Shown here one piece after another: positions 11,903-23,395 of a stretch of 64,000 nucleotides of DNA. Position numbers and translations under genes: made by a program. The stretch is from assembly GCA_023525975.1 (NCBI GenBank), contig CM042040.1:56327486-56391485 (forward strand). Reading direction: 5' to 3'. The stretch's first letter is position 1. Each line of letters opens with the position of its first letter. The notes under the pieces were generated by a model. The model made no database searches, had not been told where the DNA came from, and worked only from the letters and a program-made list of their open reading frames with translations. This DNA is from Smallanthus sonchifolius. Its lineage: Eukaryota; Streptophyta; Magnoliopsida; Asterales; Asteraceae.

Positions 11903-13328
11903 GTATTTATTACCACGTCTTATTATTATATAGAATGAAAATTTAGATTTAAATAACGAAACGGAGACTCATGTGAACACACGATATATTGTAACCAGTA
12001 TAATTTACACTGCTTTCTAATCTATTCTTATCATATATTTAATTATTATTTCAATATTCTGGGAAATCATCTAAAATCTTTTAAAAATCTCTTAACCAAA
12101 TTTCACTCCTTTCCTACACAAGATGTGTACATCACTCGTGAACCAAGAAATCTTCAAAATGAAATATCCAGATATTCAATCACCTAAAAATATCCTTATC
12201 TTCTTCATTATCACAAACGCACACTCCCAACCTTCCATTTTTATTCTTCAAATGCTTTCAAGAGCTGGGGAGAAAGAGAGAACCGAGAGGTGAGAGGGGA
12301 GCCGGCCACCACTCCGGCGGCTCCTCCGGTGAGCCAGCCACGGCAGCAAGGAGACAGATAGAGAAAGATCTTTAGAGAGAGAAAGTCACTCAGGAGGAGG
12401 GTGCCGTCCACCATCTCCGGCGGCTTCTTCGGTGTCACGGCGGCGCAACAGCAATCCATCACCTCCGCTCGTTTTTCCGGCGGCAGAGACCTAGGTTTCC
12501 GGCCGAAGGTGTCTTTCAAACGAACCCGTGTGTCCGGTGAGTTCCTTCCCTCTTTTCTTGATATTCGGGGTATATACCTACACACTGCTAGTGTTAATTC
12601 TTTTCCTACTTCAAATTTTCCGACTAGTTCGAGTGATTGAGGTGGCCGGGTTTCGTTCCCGGGTGTTTCATATGGGTTTTTGGACAGGACATAGTGAGGA
12701 CGAGATGTCACCTGGGACTTTCCGGGTCGATCCCGACAGTCCTGGGTTTTGGTCAATGAAAGTTAACTCTGGTCAAAGGTGGTCAACGATAAAAACGCAA
12801 GGGGAGAAGCAGGGGTGTGAAACTGAGCTAAACGGGTCATTTGTGAGCGGGTTCGCGTATGAATAGTGAGGTATAAACGCCCACCAAGTTTTGTATTTAT
12901 TTTGTATTTTTGTAATATGTAAACGCGTGTAATAGTTAGTTGAGCTAAGCCGACTCCATCCCGACCACTCGGGATTTACATGTAACACCGAACTTTGTTC
13001 GTGTATTTGTAATAACGCGGTCTCCGTGCAAACCAAAAAGAAAATATAAAAATCTATATGCATGCCTATGTATACGTTTAATTATAAATATAAAATATAT
13101 GTATACACTTACATATTATTAGTTAGAATATGGAAACCAAATATATAGATATTAGCATGTACATTTACTTATAAATATAAAACTCTTTATATAAAAATAT
13201 AAAACACATGTATACATGATTATATAGTTATAAAGTATATTATTTAGAAAACTAAAGTTGTATAAACGAGAGTAATAGTTATAAACCAAATATGAGTATT
13301 TATATACAATACTAATATATATGAATAT
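11903..13328 (+). other. segment of the long LTR, leader-like
   Basis: Resumes the host LTR after the Copia insertion. 12240-12650 is GA-rich then rich in CCGGCGGC/CTCCGG, as in transcribed LTR leaders. Short ORFs here on both strands are not credible proteins. 13050-13328 is AT-rich. Confidence 0.4.
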
Positions 13329-13768
13329 ACTAGTTTAGATCCCGTGTCTACACATGTGGTGAAAACTGAAAAATATTAATATACAAATATTTTAAATTTT
13401 TATGTATAAATTTACAGGTGTAAAAGTATATTACATATAATAAGGATAGAAACCAACTCAAAATATATAAAAATTAATATATAATTGGGTTTTGAAAATA
13501 CGTTAATTACTATTTAATGTAATTTAACTTTCATTTACTATTTGATTGAAATAAAAGTTACATAATTAATTTTAAATTTTCTTATAATAAGGGATAATTT
13601 AAAATAAATGTATTTAATTAGTATAATTAGTATTTTCTTTAAATATATATTATTGTTAAAAGATAGAAGTGTATTAAATAAGAGAGAGACGGGAAAAAGA
13701 ATGTGAGAATGAATATGGACGCGACACGTGGCAGTAAAAACCTTTATTTATTATATAGTATAGATTTA
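13329..13768 (+). mobile_element. dispersed short repeat family, copy 1
   Basis: Starts CTAGTTTAGATCCCGTG and ends TTTATTTATTATATAGTATA. The same two ends occur at 46343-46760 and, reversed, at 45610-45895. Non-coding, AT-rich, with a GAGAGAGACGGGAAA block near the right end. Class uncertain. Confidence 0.5.
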
Positions 13769-15149
13769 TACACATCAACTCATTTTCATACGGGTTATAG
13801 GATATATATATATAAGTATACATATATACGTTTCCTATTTTATACAATTATATGTATAAGAACTTTAATGTTACGTTTGTACCATCATTATTGTATGTGA
13901 GTATAAGTATTAGAAATATTCTTATAAAACTATTTGTTATTATTATTATTATCATTTTTAATCTTTTACAAATTATATTATTATTGTTATCTACAAATAG
14001 TATCAATAATAACATTAACATTAATTTTATTATTTCTGTTTTTGTTATTACTATCAAAACAAATATTATTAATACTATATCATACAAACTTTAGTAAAAC
14101 TTATGACATCTTTTATTACTAACATTATAAATATTTCCATTACTACTTGAAATCGAACAAGATTAATATCATGTAAGTCGTTATTTTTACTAAAAGCGTG
14201 CACTTATTATTAATGTTATTATTTGTTATTACTATTATTTTTATAATTACTAAAAATACATATTTATTATCATTACTTTTATTAGTTATTATTATCATTA
14301 ACATTATTTTTAACATAATATTATAAATATTAACTTTATTTATATATATACTATTACCATCATTAATATTATTACTATTACTTACAACTAATAAAACTTA
14401 TATTATATCTTACACTAAAATCGTTACCGTTACAAATAATTTCATTAATATGAGTACTACTATTTGTTTACACGAATTATATGTCATAAGTAATATCGAT
14501 ACTTTTATTGATTTTTATACAATATTATCATCGTAATACTACTAGGATTATATTCATAATAATTATTACCAATACGTATTTAAACATGTACAGATATGTA
14601 GATATATATTTAGCTTGAGTTGAGCAATATATATGTAAATAGACTATGGATACTTACTTTTAACACAAACATACTTATATAAAATACATGAATTTATTCG
14701 AGTCAAACATGTATCTGTATTAGAATCCTAAGTATTTACTTTAATACGAATATGTATATTTAAGGATACTAAGTATTTGTTACTTCATATAACAAACATA
14801 TTATACATATATATATTTGCTAAAACTTGTTATATAATATTTAAAGTTTCATAAAATTATATTTATTTTTGACATACTTACATATACGTATATAACCTTG
14901 TTTTGCTTACATATACATACACACTTATTCAACCATATTTTACTTACTTAGCATGAGTTAACGAAAACGATATTTAACATGATATTTATGCATATATCAT
15001 GTATATTTATATACATACAAACATTTTATAAACTCCAAATATTTACTTTCGATACAAATATATTTTTACGTTGCTTTAGCCAAACACTATAATTATGTTT
15101 TAATATTAGACGAATGTAAATAGTTTCATAAATCCTTATGATTTATATT
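13769..15149. other. AT-rich low-complexity segment of the long LTR
   Basis: Very rich in TTATTATTA and TATATA phrases. Several short ORFs arise by chance and I see no domain. The Gypsy element inserts at its right end. Confidence 0.5.
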
Positions 15150-15193
15150 TGTAAGGCCCCAAACCTTGGACGCCTCACTTATTGGATTTACTC
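15150..15193 (-). repeat. terminal stump of the 3' LTR
   Basis: 44 bp matching the last bases of the full LTR (TGTAAGGCCCCAAACC on the plus strand, then CCTCACTTATTGGATTTACT). It abuts gag directly. Confidence 0.85.
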
Positions 15194-16423
15194 GCCTTGG
15201 CTCTGTTCATGTAGGGTTCCTTCTCTGCACCCTTTCCCTTTCCAGATCCCCCGCTTCTGTTTCCTTGGTTTCCTACAATCTCGGCTCACGTGTCCCTGTC
15301 CCCCACAATTGTGGCATCTTGGCCTTTCCGGGCAGTCTTGTGATTGGTGTCCAAACTTGCCACACCTGAAACATCCCACCTGACCCGCCTTACACTCACC
15401 TCCATGTCTCCTTCCACATTTCCCGCATAGACCCTCAGCTTCTACCCTTGCCCTCCTATCGTTAGGACCCTGGAGTTCCTCAGCAGTGCGCTTAGCTTCT
15501 TGTTTCTTGGGTGCTTCAGCAATGACTTCAAAGGCGATGTCATCATACACAACTCCGCTCAGGACAACCACCGACTCAAAGGTACTCGGAGTGTTGGTCT
15601 TTACAAAGGTACGTATCTTTGGAGGCAACCCCTGAACATAATAATTAGTCCTCCTCTCCTCTGTCGTTACAAGATGAGGCACCAGGCGTGCCAACTCGTT
15701 GTACTTTGAAGTATATTGCCGGTGATTCATGAGTCCGGCTTAGAGAGTCAAGAATTCCCTTTCCACCTTATGGACCTCGTTCTTAGGACAAAACTTTTCA
15801 GTTACCAACGCTTTCAGGTCGCTCCACCTCATCGATCCGACCGCTTGGTCACCCTTAGCCTGTTTCACAGTTTCCCACCAGTGTGTTGCTTCTCCTTTCA
15901 ATGACTTCGCAGCGAACATGACTGCTTGTTCCGGTCGACATTCACTAAGACGAATGATCGACTCCATGCCGTTAATCCAATCTAAGGTATCTGATGCTTC
16001 CTTCTCCCCAGTAAGCACGGGTGGATCACAACCCCGAAACGCCTTGTAGTCGCAGCCGCGAGCAGGCGGTGCAACATTCCCTACCAGATTTGGTCCTCCC
16101 ATTGTTGGAAGCACTACAGGCTCTTCAGTTGTGTTAGGGCTTTCCTTGGCCTTCCTCAAGGCTTCGTCCAGTATGGCCGGTAAGGTTTCCTTCAGCAGTC
16201 GGGTAAACTCACGGCCAATAGCCGCTTGCACGGCTGGTTCAAACTCAAACGGTTGGTCATCTCCCTCCACATGTTCAACATTGTGCTGACTAATCTCTGT
16301 CTCAGTATGGGTAGTGTGAACACTCCCCTCAATCACTTGGTTTGTGCTAGCTCCACCGTGGCGGCCTGTATGCCTACCACGTCTTCCTCCTCCACCTCCT
16401 CTAGTTCCTCCACGTCTAGCCAT
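15188..16423 (-). pseudogene. Gypsy gag with three zinc knuckles, one in-frame stop
   Basis: Start chosen at the Met of MARRGGTRGG; a Met 8 codons upstream is also in frame. The Arg/Gly-rich N-terminus is followed by a retrotransposon gag domain (DTLDWINGMESI, KGEATHWWETV, FCPKNEVHKVEREF). A TAA at 15742-15740 follows EFLTL; the same frame then continues with QYTSKYNELARLVPHLVTTE, as in Ty3/Gypsy gag. The C-terminus has three CCHC knuckles (CGKCGRRHGGEC, CFRCGKFGHQSQDC, CHNCGGQGHVSRDC). It runs into the 3' LTR stump and lacks protease and pol. It would package RNA, but the internal stop prevents full-length product. Confidence 0.88.
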
Positions 16424-16740
16424 TTCTAACTGAAAGATAGAGAACAAAATGATTTAATTTCATCATGCTAGGGAATATGTAGAACACAATTAGTAAGGTA
16501 AGATGTTAATATACACTGGCCATCTGTAATTAACCATTACATCACTTTTTGTTGTTCTATTTATTCGCTTTCATGGTTCCACTAAAGCCTCTATTCTTAT
16601 CTTGACACTTTAAAAGGTAAACTTTACTTACTATACGCTTCTGATGCTTTGGCTTGAGTTACCCGTACTGGCATCCGCTACTTGGTCCCATTCTCAGTTT
16701 GAGTCTGGACATCGGGGATGTCCAAATCTCTCAAACTATG

Positions 16741-16752
16741 GCTCTGATACCA
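16741..16752 (-). promoter_or_regulatory. primer-binding site, initiator tRNA-Met type
   Basis: TGGTATCAGAGC on the minus strand, three bases after the LTR end, complementary to the 3' end of plant initiator tRNA-Met. It sets the orientation of the element. Confidence 0.9.
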
Positions 16753-17215
16753 ACTTGTAAGGCCCCAAACCCGGGAGGCCTCACTTATTGGATTTACTCA
16801 TCAACACATAGCACTTTAAACTTAAGACATTCATAAACACAGCGGAAACGATTTAAACTTCAACATACACAGCGGAAACATACATGTCTAAACATAACTT
16901 GTCAAATACAACTGAAACTAGTCTTAATCAACATAATCAAAAGAAACATAAACAAGATGCCAGATGCTGATCTTCGGGTAACTCTTCTCGCCAAGCCAAG
17001 CATCCACTTCCATCTACTGCCACCTACACTTAACTGATGTGCATACTAAAAATCAGCAATGCTGAGTGAGTTCTAACGTTTACTTTAAATCAATTATACA
17101 AAAGATTTACTAAAACATATATATACTGCCAATAAGGCTAAACTTAACACACTTTACTTTTCAAACAGTTTAAAACGTATAATAAACCGTCAATTCCTCT
17201 TTACTGTAGTGCCCT

Positions 17216-17432
17216 CATGGCTTACATCCATGAACCGACAAGTACCTGGTCAATGCCCCCATGATCAACGACCATGAACCGACAATACCGCTTATCTGTC
17301 AATTCCTTGTCACTACTGTACCGCCCCCATGGTCAACGACCATGAACCGACGAGTACCTGGTCAATGCCCCCATGATCAACGATCATGAACCAACAATAC
17401 CCTGGGCAATGCCCCCATGATCAACGAACATG
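17216..17432. repeat. hairpin array, CATGRTC-AAC-GAYCATG
   Basis: Five hairpins with AAC-type loops: CATGG/CCATG at 17216-17232, CATGATC/GACCATG at 17260, CATGGTC/GACCATG at 17328, CATGATC/GATCATG at 17372, CATGATC/GAACATG at 17416. The 17328 and 17372 units show a paired G-C versus A-T exchange in the stem. Separated by CCGACAATACC-like spacers. Confidence 0.75.
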
Positions 17433-18317
17433 AACCGACAATACCGCTTAACACTACGGGGAGGTTGCGTGGACCTCCCGAGCAACCGCCGTCACTCATC
17501 CCAGTTGTACAACCGTTAGCGAACCCAAAGGTTCTTACTAATGGGTAGAACCCATATCTGACATCTTGTACAAGTAACACCTGTCCCAAGGACCTTTATA
17601 GCTGGTACACATTCCCGAAGGAAAACTGTTCACTTTACTGTTTATAAAACTTTCTATAAATCTTGTTCATAACTTAACATGTATTATGCCTTTGTTTATG
17701 TATATAAAAATATAGTAAACGCTTGCCATAAATATCTTTGCTTTTACTGAAATATATCTTAACACATATATCATGCATTTGTTTATGTATAATAAATATA
17801 GTAAACGCTTGCGAAATGATATATCTTGCTTACTTGTAAATACTAACACATATATTATGCCTTTGTTTATGTATAATAAATATAGTAAACGCTTGTCAAA
17901 TAATATATCTTGCTTTACTGAAAACATACTATCACTTATATTATGCCTTTGTTTATGTATAATAAATATAGTAAACGCTTGCCAAATAATATATCTTGCT
18001 TTACTGAAATGTACTTTTGCCTCTTTTAAACTTTTCACTAAAACATAGTTTTTCCCTTCAGTTTATAATATATAAAATATAATAAACGCTTTACACTTAG
18101 TATGCACACCACCCCTAAAGAAGGCAAAAAGGGGATTAGAACTCACCTGATATCTTAGCTGCAATGGTCTACTGGATCTCACACAATCTGATCAATCATA
18201 ACAATTGACACGTATCAGACTTAACTCAACGCTAAATGGTTTCATCATTTTTGGCTAGGCGAACATACTGACTTCACTAATCTAGCTATATATATATATA
18301 CCCATAGACCTGATGCT

Positions 18318-18569
18318 TGCGCACTTGGCAAGTGCGCAGAGCCTTGTTCTTGCGTACTTGATAAGTACGCAGACTTTGCTTCCTGCGTACTTGATAAGTA
18401 CGCAGACTTTGCTTCTTACGTACTTGATAAGTACGCAGGCTTTACTTCATGTGTACTTGATAAATACGCAGTACTTGCTTCATGCGTACTTGATAAGTAC
18501 GCAGGGTCTTCTTCTTGCGTACTTGGTAAGTACGCAGTATCAGCTTCATGCGTACTTGATAAGTACGCA
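18318..18569. repeat. 21-bp hairpin array, exact 33-bp period
   Basis: Eight units starting at 18318, 18351, 18384, 18417, 18450, 18483, 18516 and 18549. Arms TGCGTACTT and AAGTACGCA enclose GAT; the spacer is about 12 bp. Unit 1 has arms TGCGCACTT and AAGTGCGCA, a compensated change. Because 33 is a multiple of three, the plus strand reads as an 11-residue repeat ORF, which I treat as an artefact. Confidence 0.95.
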
Positions 18570-19069
18570 CGAACTGCTTCCTCGCAAAAACCCTAACTTT
18601 CGCATCCGGGTCTGATCACGTCAAGATCCCGAACTTGTTTACATTCAAAACGTTTGCTTTTCATTAAGGAACTTAAATCTATGTTTTTCCTTCAGTTTAA
18701 TCCATAAAAACGTTACCTTTTCCTCCAAAACCTAAAAACGAACAAAAACTCAGATCTAGGAGAATCGGTTACCTGTAAACGCTTCTTCTTCACAGCTAAT
18801 CGTTCCAAATACGTATGCCTACGGTCCTATGAGCTCAGATTCGAAAACCGGGACTTTCTCTCTCTAGACTCTCTCTCACTTTCTCTCTCTAGAAATCCGG
18901 AAATGAGGTTGGGAGTGATGGTTTTGGGCTGATTTTGAGGCTTATAAGAGCCCGACCCTTGCCCCATTCGGCCCATACACCCCGGCCCAAGCCCGCTTCC
19001 CTTTTCTTATTTAAGTTTTTAATTCTCGTGAATTCTTTCGCGCTTTAAAACTCGGGCTGTTACAATATT

Positions 19070-19789
19070 ATACAAGTATATATTGTACTTATAAATGTAC
19101 ATTACCATAGATCTTGATTATTACTTTCGAAACAACTACAACTACTTAAATATATTTATTGATATAAATACAATATATGTATATCGTGTAAATAATACCT
19201 AGTGTTATTTGGATTCGGGTCGAAACATTGTCTTAGTACTTATAATAAGTGTCACTATTATACAAGAATACTAAGTCGAACCAACACTTTTATAATACAA
19301 CTATTTTAGAATAATAAACATGGGTTACAACCAGAGACTTCTACCAAAAATACGCCCAACACCTTACCGAATCGGTCGAGCTCAACTACACGGTTAATGA
19401 CATTACTCAAGTACAATATACTAATATCACAACTATAATTAGGATTTGTCTTAATGCCTACGCACACAATAGCAAGCTCACAACATTAGCATACTGATGT
19501 GGCACATACAAGATTAGCAGGTGAGTTCATGTGTTTTTTCCCCTCTTTTACTTAAACTTTTTGGGGTGATTACATGCTTCTATTTTGTTTACATACTTGG
19601 TGTATTAATTAAATAAAGCTATTTTTAGCTGCCATAAGAAATCCCCGAACTTTAGCACACAATCATTAACTTCTTTGGAGCCAGTGAATATATGGGTAGT
19701 ACTATCTGGTGAAACCCCCGCACACCATGGGCCCGACGTAACCGGGACAACCTCCCATGGAATGATAATCATATAATGATGATAAATAT
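19070..19789. other. segment of the long LTR
   Basis: Resumes the host LTR between the Gypsy and pol-less Copia insertions. No ORF or motif that I can support. Confidence 0.4.
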
Positions 19790-19835
19790 TGTAGAACCAA
19801 AGACTGATTGCTACCAAATTATTCTAAGTACAAAT

Positions 19836-20011
19836 GCTGCTGATAGGCCTATCAGCAGCATTCAACACATATGGCTGCTGATAGGCTTATCAGCAGCACT
19901 CAACACATGTTGCTGCTGATAGGCTTATCAGCAGCATTCAACACTTGTTGCTGCTGATAGGCTTATCAGCAGCGTTCAACACAAGTTGCTGCTGATAGGC
20001 TTATCAGCAGC
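19836..20011. repeat. 24-bp palindrome array, exact 38-bp period
   Basis: Five units starting at 19836, 19874, 19912, 19950 and 19988. Arms GCTGCTGATAGG and CCTATCAGCAGC (CTTATCAGCAGC in units 2-5). Spacers are ATTCAACACATATG-like. A half unit follows at 20027. The array lies in U3, about 300 bp upstream of the TATA box. The 3' LTR copy (from about 27771) has three arm mutations. Confidence 0.95.
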
Positions 20012-20293
20012 ATTATTCTCATTCTTGCTGCTGATAGCTATGTTCCTTGAAGACAAATCGTTGCAGCTGACTATCCATGCCAAGCGTCACTAACAACTTT
20101 CTGCAAAAGCAACTGACACACTCAAAGCAGAAGGAACCTCAATGGTGCAACCAATGACGGACGACAATGCTCTTCCCCGAGCATGCAAACAATGATGAAT
20201 AAAGTAAACGCTTCAATAAAGTTAGCTAGTTTAGCTTTAACGTGTATTATTAGCTTTTGTATAAAAGATCAACGGTCTGTGTTCGATCTGATC

Positions 20294-20336
20294 CTTAGAA
20301 TCAAGGGTCTGTCTTGATTCTAAGTTAGTATAAATA
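20294..20336 (+). promoter_or_regulatory. 12-bp inverted repeat next to TATA box
   Basis: CTTAGAATCAAG (20294-20305) and its perfect complement CTTGATTCTAAG (20313-20324) enclose 7 bp. TATAAATA (20329-20336) begins 4 bp later. It looks like a dimeric activator site or hairpin at the LTR core promoter. Confidence 0.65.
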
Positions 20337-20529
20337 CTGTGTAAACACTTCATTGTAAGTGTGCTTCTTCACTGAGTTTTCATTTGTAATCGTTTATTCA
20401 CAAAGCTTAATACAACAGTGTTCTTTTCAGTATTCTTTCTGTTTACTCGATTGTAATTGTGTAGTTGATATTGTTTCCGCCAATCTCAACTAAGAACAGA
20501 ACCATCTTGTAATTTCACGATCCTACAAG

Positions 20530-20541
20530 TGGTATCAGAGC
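20530..20541 (+). promoter_or_regulatory. primer-binding site, initiator tRNA-Met type
   Basis: TGGTATCAGAGC two bases after the 5' LTR. Confidence 0.92.
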
Positions 20542-20638
20542 TTTGGCTCAGATTAAACAAATTCACACTTGTTTAATCACTTCTGGTTCTATTCTAAACT
20601 CTCTCTCTGATCAAGTCACCCAAAATCTCAAAACAAAA

Positions 20639-22782
20639 ATGGCACAAAGCAATGGTTTTGAAGACATCGGCAGCATCAACCGACCACCAAGGTTGGTATC
20701 TGGAGAAGACTACGACATGTGGAAAAATCGCATGGAAAGCTTCTTCTGTTATTAGGAGTACGGAATGTGGAGATCCATCAGGGATGGACCATACACTCCC
20801 ATGGTGGCATCTGCTGACTCTGGAGGACCAACAGTTCCAAAGGATCCCTCCAAATATTCAGAAGAGGATATCAAGAAGATGGAGGTGGACTTCAAGGCAC
20901 TAGGAGCCATCCAAATGTGCCTTCCAAATGAAGTTTTTCATAACTTCAGAAGTTACAAAACTGCAAAGGAGCTGTGGGAGGCCCTCGAAAAGATGTTTGC
21001 TGGATCTGAGGAAATCAAGGAAAACAGAAGAGACATCCTCAAGCAGCAGTACAAAAACTTCGTCCGGAAGGAAGGTGAGTCTCTAACTGTTTTATATAAC
21101 AGATATACTTATCTTGTAGGTGAGTTGCAGTGCTCAAAAGTGAAGCTGGAGAATGAAGACATTCTTAAAAAATTCATCAGATCTCTACCTAGTTGCTGGA
21201 CACTCTACACAGTGTCCATCAGAAGAACTGAGAATCTGAAGACTCTTCAGATGACTGAGCTATTTGGTATGCTCAAAACCTATGAATTAGAAATGATTCA
21301 GGCTAAAGAAAGGAGCTCAAGTTACCAAACAGCCTCCACATCCAACACTACCTCATCTGCTTTTCACTCTGAGCACTCAGGCCCCAGTACTAGCAACTAC
21401 TATCCTCCCATAGTCACACATCCTCAAACACCTACCACTAAAACAAACACATCATCATTTCTTCTTGAAGCTCCTTCTCAAGCCTCAACCACTGCTGCTT
21501 TTGTTTCTGAAAACTCAAGAAACATGTACTTTATCAAGGAGGATCTTGAGTGCTTCCATTTAGATGATCTGGAAGAAATGGATATACAGCACTCGTTTGC
21601 AATTCTCTCCATAAGAGCAAAAAGGTTTTACTCCAGAACCGGAAGACCCTTTCCAAGCAACAGCTCAAACACGAGAGTTGGCTTGGATAAAATCAAGTTG
21701 AAGTGTTACAACTGTAACCAACTGGGTCACTTTGCTAGAGAATGCAAGGCACCTAGAGCAAACCCAGCAGCTCACCAAGCCCAACCAAGACACCAACAGC
21801 AACAAGCTACTCCTCCAGCTCAAACTGCAGCTTGTGCAGCTGTTGGAACATCTGACTTTGACTGGAGCTTTCGGTATGAAGATCTGCCTACTAACAACCA
21901 AGCTCTTATGGCAAACACAACTGAGATACCGCCACAGGTATATGAACATCTATGTTCCCAAGCCTGCATTGATAAGGTTTTAGGCTATAGAAAGCATAAT
22001 CAAAACCTAATAGATCAAAATGAAGAGTTTCATCAAATGAAATCCGAATTCAAAAGGGTCGAAGACAGTTACAAAGAAAAAATTAACTGTCTAAAGAAAG
22101 AGATTTCATCATTAAAACATGAACAAACCAATCTTGAAACTCAGATTGATGATCTACTGGCCAGATTAAAAGCTACCAGAGCCATGGGAAATATAACCAC
22201 ACTGCCAGCACCTGCTTCTACTACCTTCAGCAGCAAAGAAATCTCAAGCAACATTCCTTTGAGAAGACAAAGAAGAACAAACAGGTAAGAAGTTTTGAAG
22301 CTAAGACAACTCAATTCAGAAAATCTCTTTCTCCACCAAGGGAGCAGTTGTCAAAACCTCAACAATCTTGCATCATCTGTGGAGAATCAGACCACTTTGC
22401 TGCAAACTGTAAGTCTAACCCTTTCAACCAGATTCTTCATCAAGCCCCTCAAAGACAAAGGGTAAAGAAGGATCAACATACATCGGCTGTTAGTCCAGTT
22501 AAGCCCAAGAAAACGAAGCAGAAGCTTTCAGCAGCAACCAAATCTGCTGCTGATAAGCTAACAAAGTCCGCAGCAAAAGTGTCTACTGCTGATAAGGCAA
22601 GATCCAAGGCAAAGCCTTCAACAGCAACAAAGTCTGCAGCTGCTCAAGTAAAATCATCAGATACAACGTCTGCTGCTGAAAAGACAAAGAAAGCTGGAAA
22701 ACCACCAACTCAACAATGGAAGGTAAAGAAAACACCAAGCATCATCATCGGTTCAGTTGAGTGCATCTATCATTTGATGTAA
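20639..22782 (+). pseudogene. Copia gag, two CCHC knuckles, lightly broken
   Basis: Start chosen at the ATG of MAQSNGFEDIGS; LVSGEDYDMWKNRMESFF is the conserved N-terminal gag box. A TAG at 20753-20755 follows FFCY, and the same frame resumes with MWRSIRDGPYTP. Then come the UBN2-like gag core (KTAKELWEALEKMFAGSEEI, LKKFIRSLPSCW), a CCHC knuckle (CYNCNQLGHFAREC) near 21704 and a coiled coil (about 21960-22170). A stop ends this frame at 22288. A second knuckle (CIICGESDHFAANC) follows in another frame (22348-22782) with a Lys/Ala-rich tail. One stop and one frame change separate it from an open gag. Confidence 0.85.
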
Positions 22783-23395
22783 ATATGTCTGTCTTATGTT
22801 GTAAATAAAAGTTATAAGTCAGCAGCATTTTTGCCCTTCAGCTACTGACAGGTTTAAATTTTCATCAGCAAAGGATTTGCCACTGACTGCCTTAAGTTAT
22901 CAGCAGGAACAAGTTTCCTGCGGATAGCCTTAAGGCCATCAGTAGTAACATCCCTGCTGCAGATCATTGCATCTATCAGTAGTGGTTAAGTTTGCTGCTG
23001 AAAGACTTAACCTTCCGCAGCAACCAAAGTTGCTGCGGACAGGCTTTCTCATCCACAGCAACCAAGTTTGCTGCTGATGGGTAAACTTAAGTCCAAAATT
23101 AACTTTTACCCGCTGTAATAGAAAATATCATCAGTCTTTACCATGACTGCCTCGGTGTATTACAGCTGTCACAATGAAAAGTAAATAAGGTTGTACTGTA
23201 CAAGTCATTCTGCTTTTTCCCTCATCTGCCACTATAAGAACAAATCAAATTTTCCTTACCACCTCTTCACATTCAATTCAACCCTAACCAACTATCACTT
23301 TCACCCTAAGTCCCCACCACATTCAAAACGCTCCATATTCTTCATACTCTCAAGTCTCCACCATATTCAAATCATCCCTCCAAAATCAAACGGCT
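22783..23395 (+). other. non-coding spacer with hairpins, pol absent
   Basis: Lies where pol would be expected after gag. Holds several imperfect inverted repeats built on CAGC/GCTG, for example CCGCAGCAAC with GTTGCTGCGG near 23015-23038 and GCAGGAA with TTCCTGC near 22902-22920, in keeping with the LTR array. No coding domain. Confidence 0.6.

Larger units (their letters stand above)
15150..19064 (-). mobile_element. Gypsy retrotransposon, internal deletion derivative
   Basis: Minus-strand element with a perfect 5-bp TSD ATATT (15145-15149 and 19065-19069). Order on the minus strand: full 5' LTR (19064-16756), PBS, gag, then the last 44 bp of the 3' LTR (15193-15150). The whole pol region and nearly all of the 3' LTR are missing, so one deletion joins late gag to the LTR terminus. 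The same LTR family occurs as a solo LTR at 54263-59476. Confidence 0.9.
16756..19064 (-). repeat. full 5' LTR of Gypsy element
   Basis: 2309 bp, TGTAAGGCCCC... to ...GGGCTGTTACA on the plus strand. A minus-strand TATA-like TTATAAG lies at 18942-18948, and a GAGAGA-rich leader follows it. Two hairpin arrays lie in the predicted transcript (17216-17432 and 18318-18569). A third repeat at 17690-18000 has units of about 85 bp sharing TTTGTTTATGTATAATAAA. Confidence 0.88.
19790..20527 (+). repeat. 5' LTR of pol-less Copia
   Basis: 738 bp. Contains a U3 palindrome array (19836-20011), an inverted repeat (20294-20324) and TATAAATA at 20329-20336. Confidence 0.93.

Noticed and set aside
12241..12866. 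ORFs on both strands (171 and 112 residues)
   Set aside because: Overlapping antisense ORFs in a GC-rich LTR leader, with no recognisable domain.
18318..18569. CRISPR-like array of regularly spaced palindromic repeats
   Set aside because: The genome is eukaryotic, spacers are only about 12 bp and similar to each other, there are no cas genes, and the array lies inside an LTR.
18313..18615. Plus-strand ORF with an 11-residue LISTQ-type repeat
   Set aside because: The 33-bp period of the hairpin array keeps the frame open. It is antisense to the element, and the bases that vary follow stem pairing, with no sign of codon constraint.
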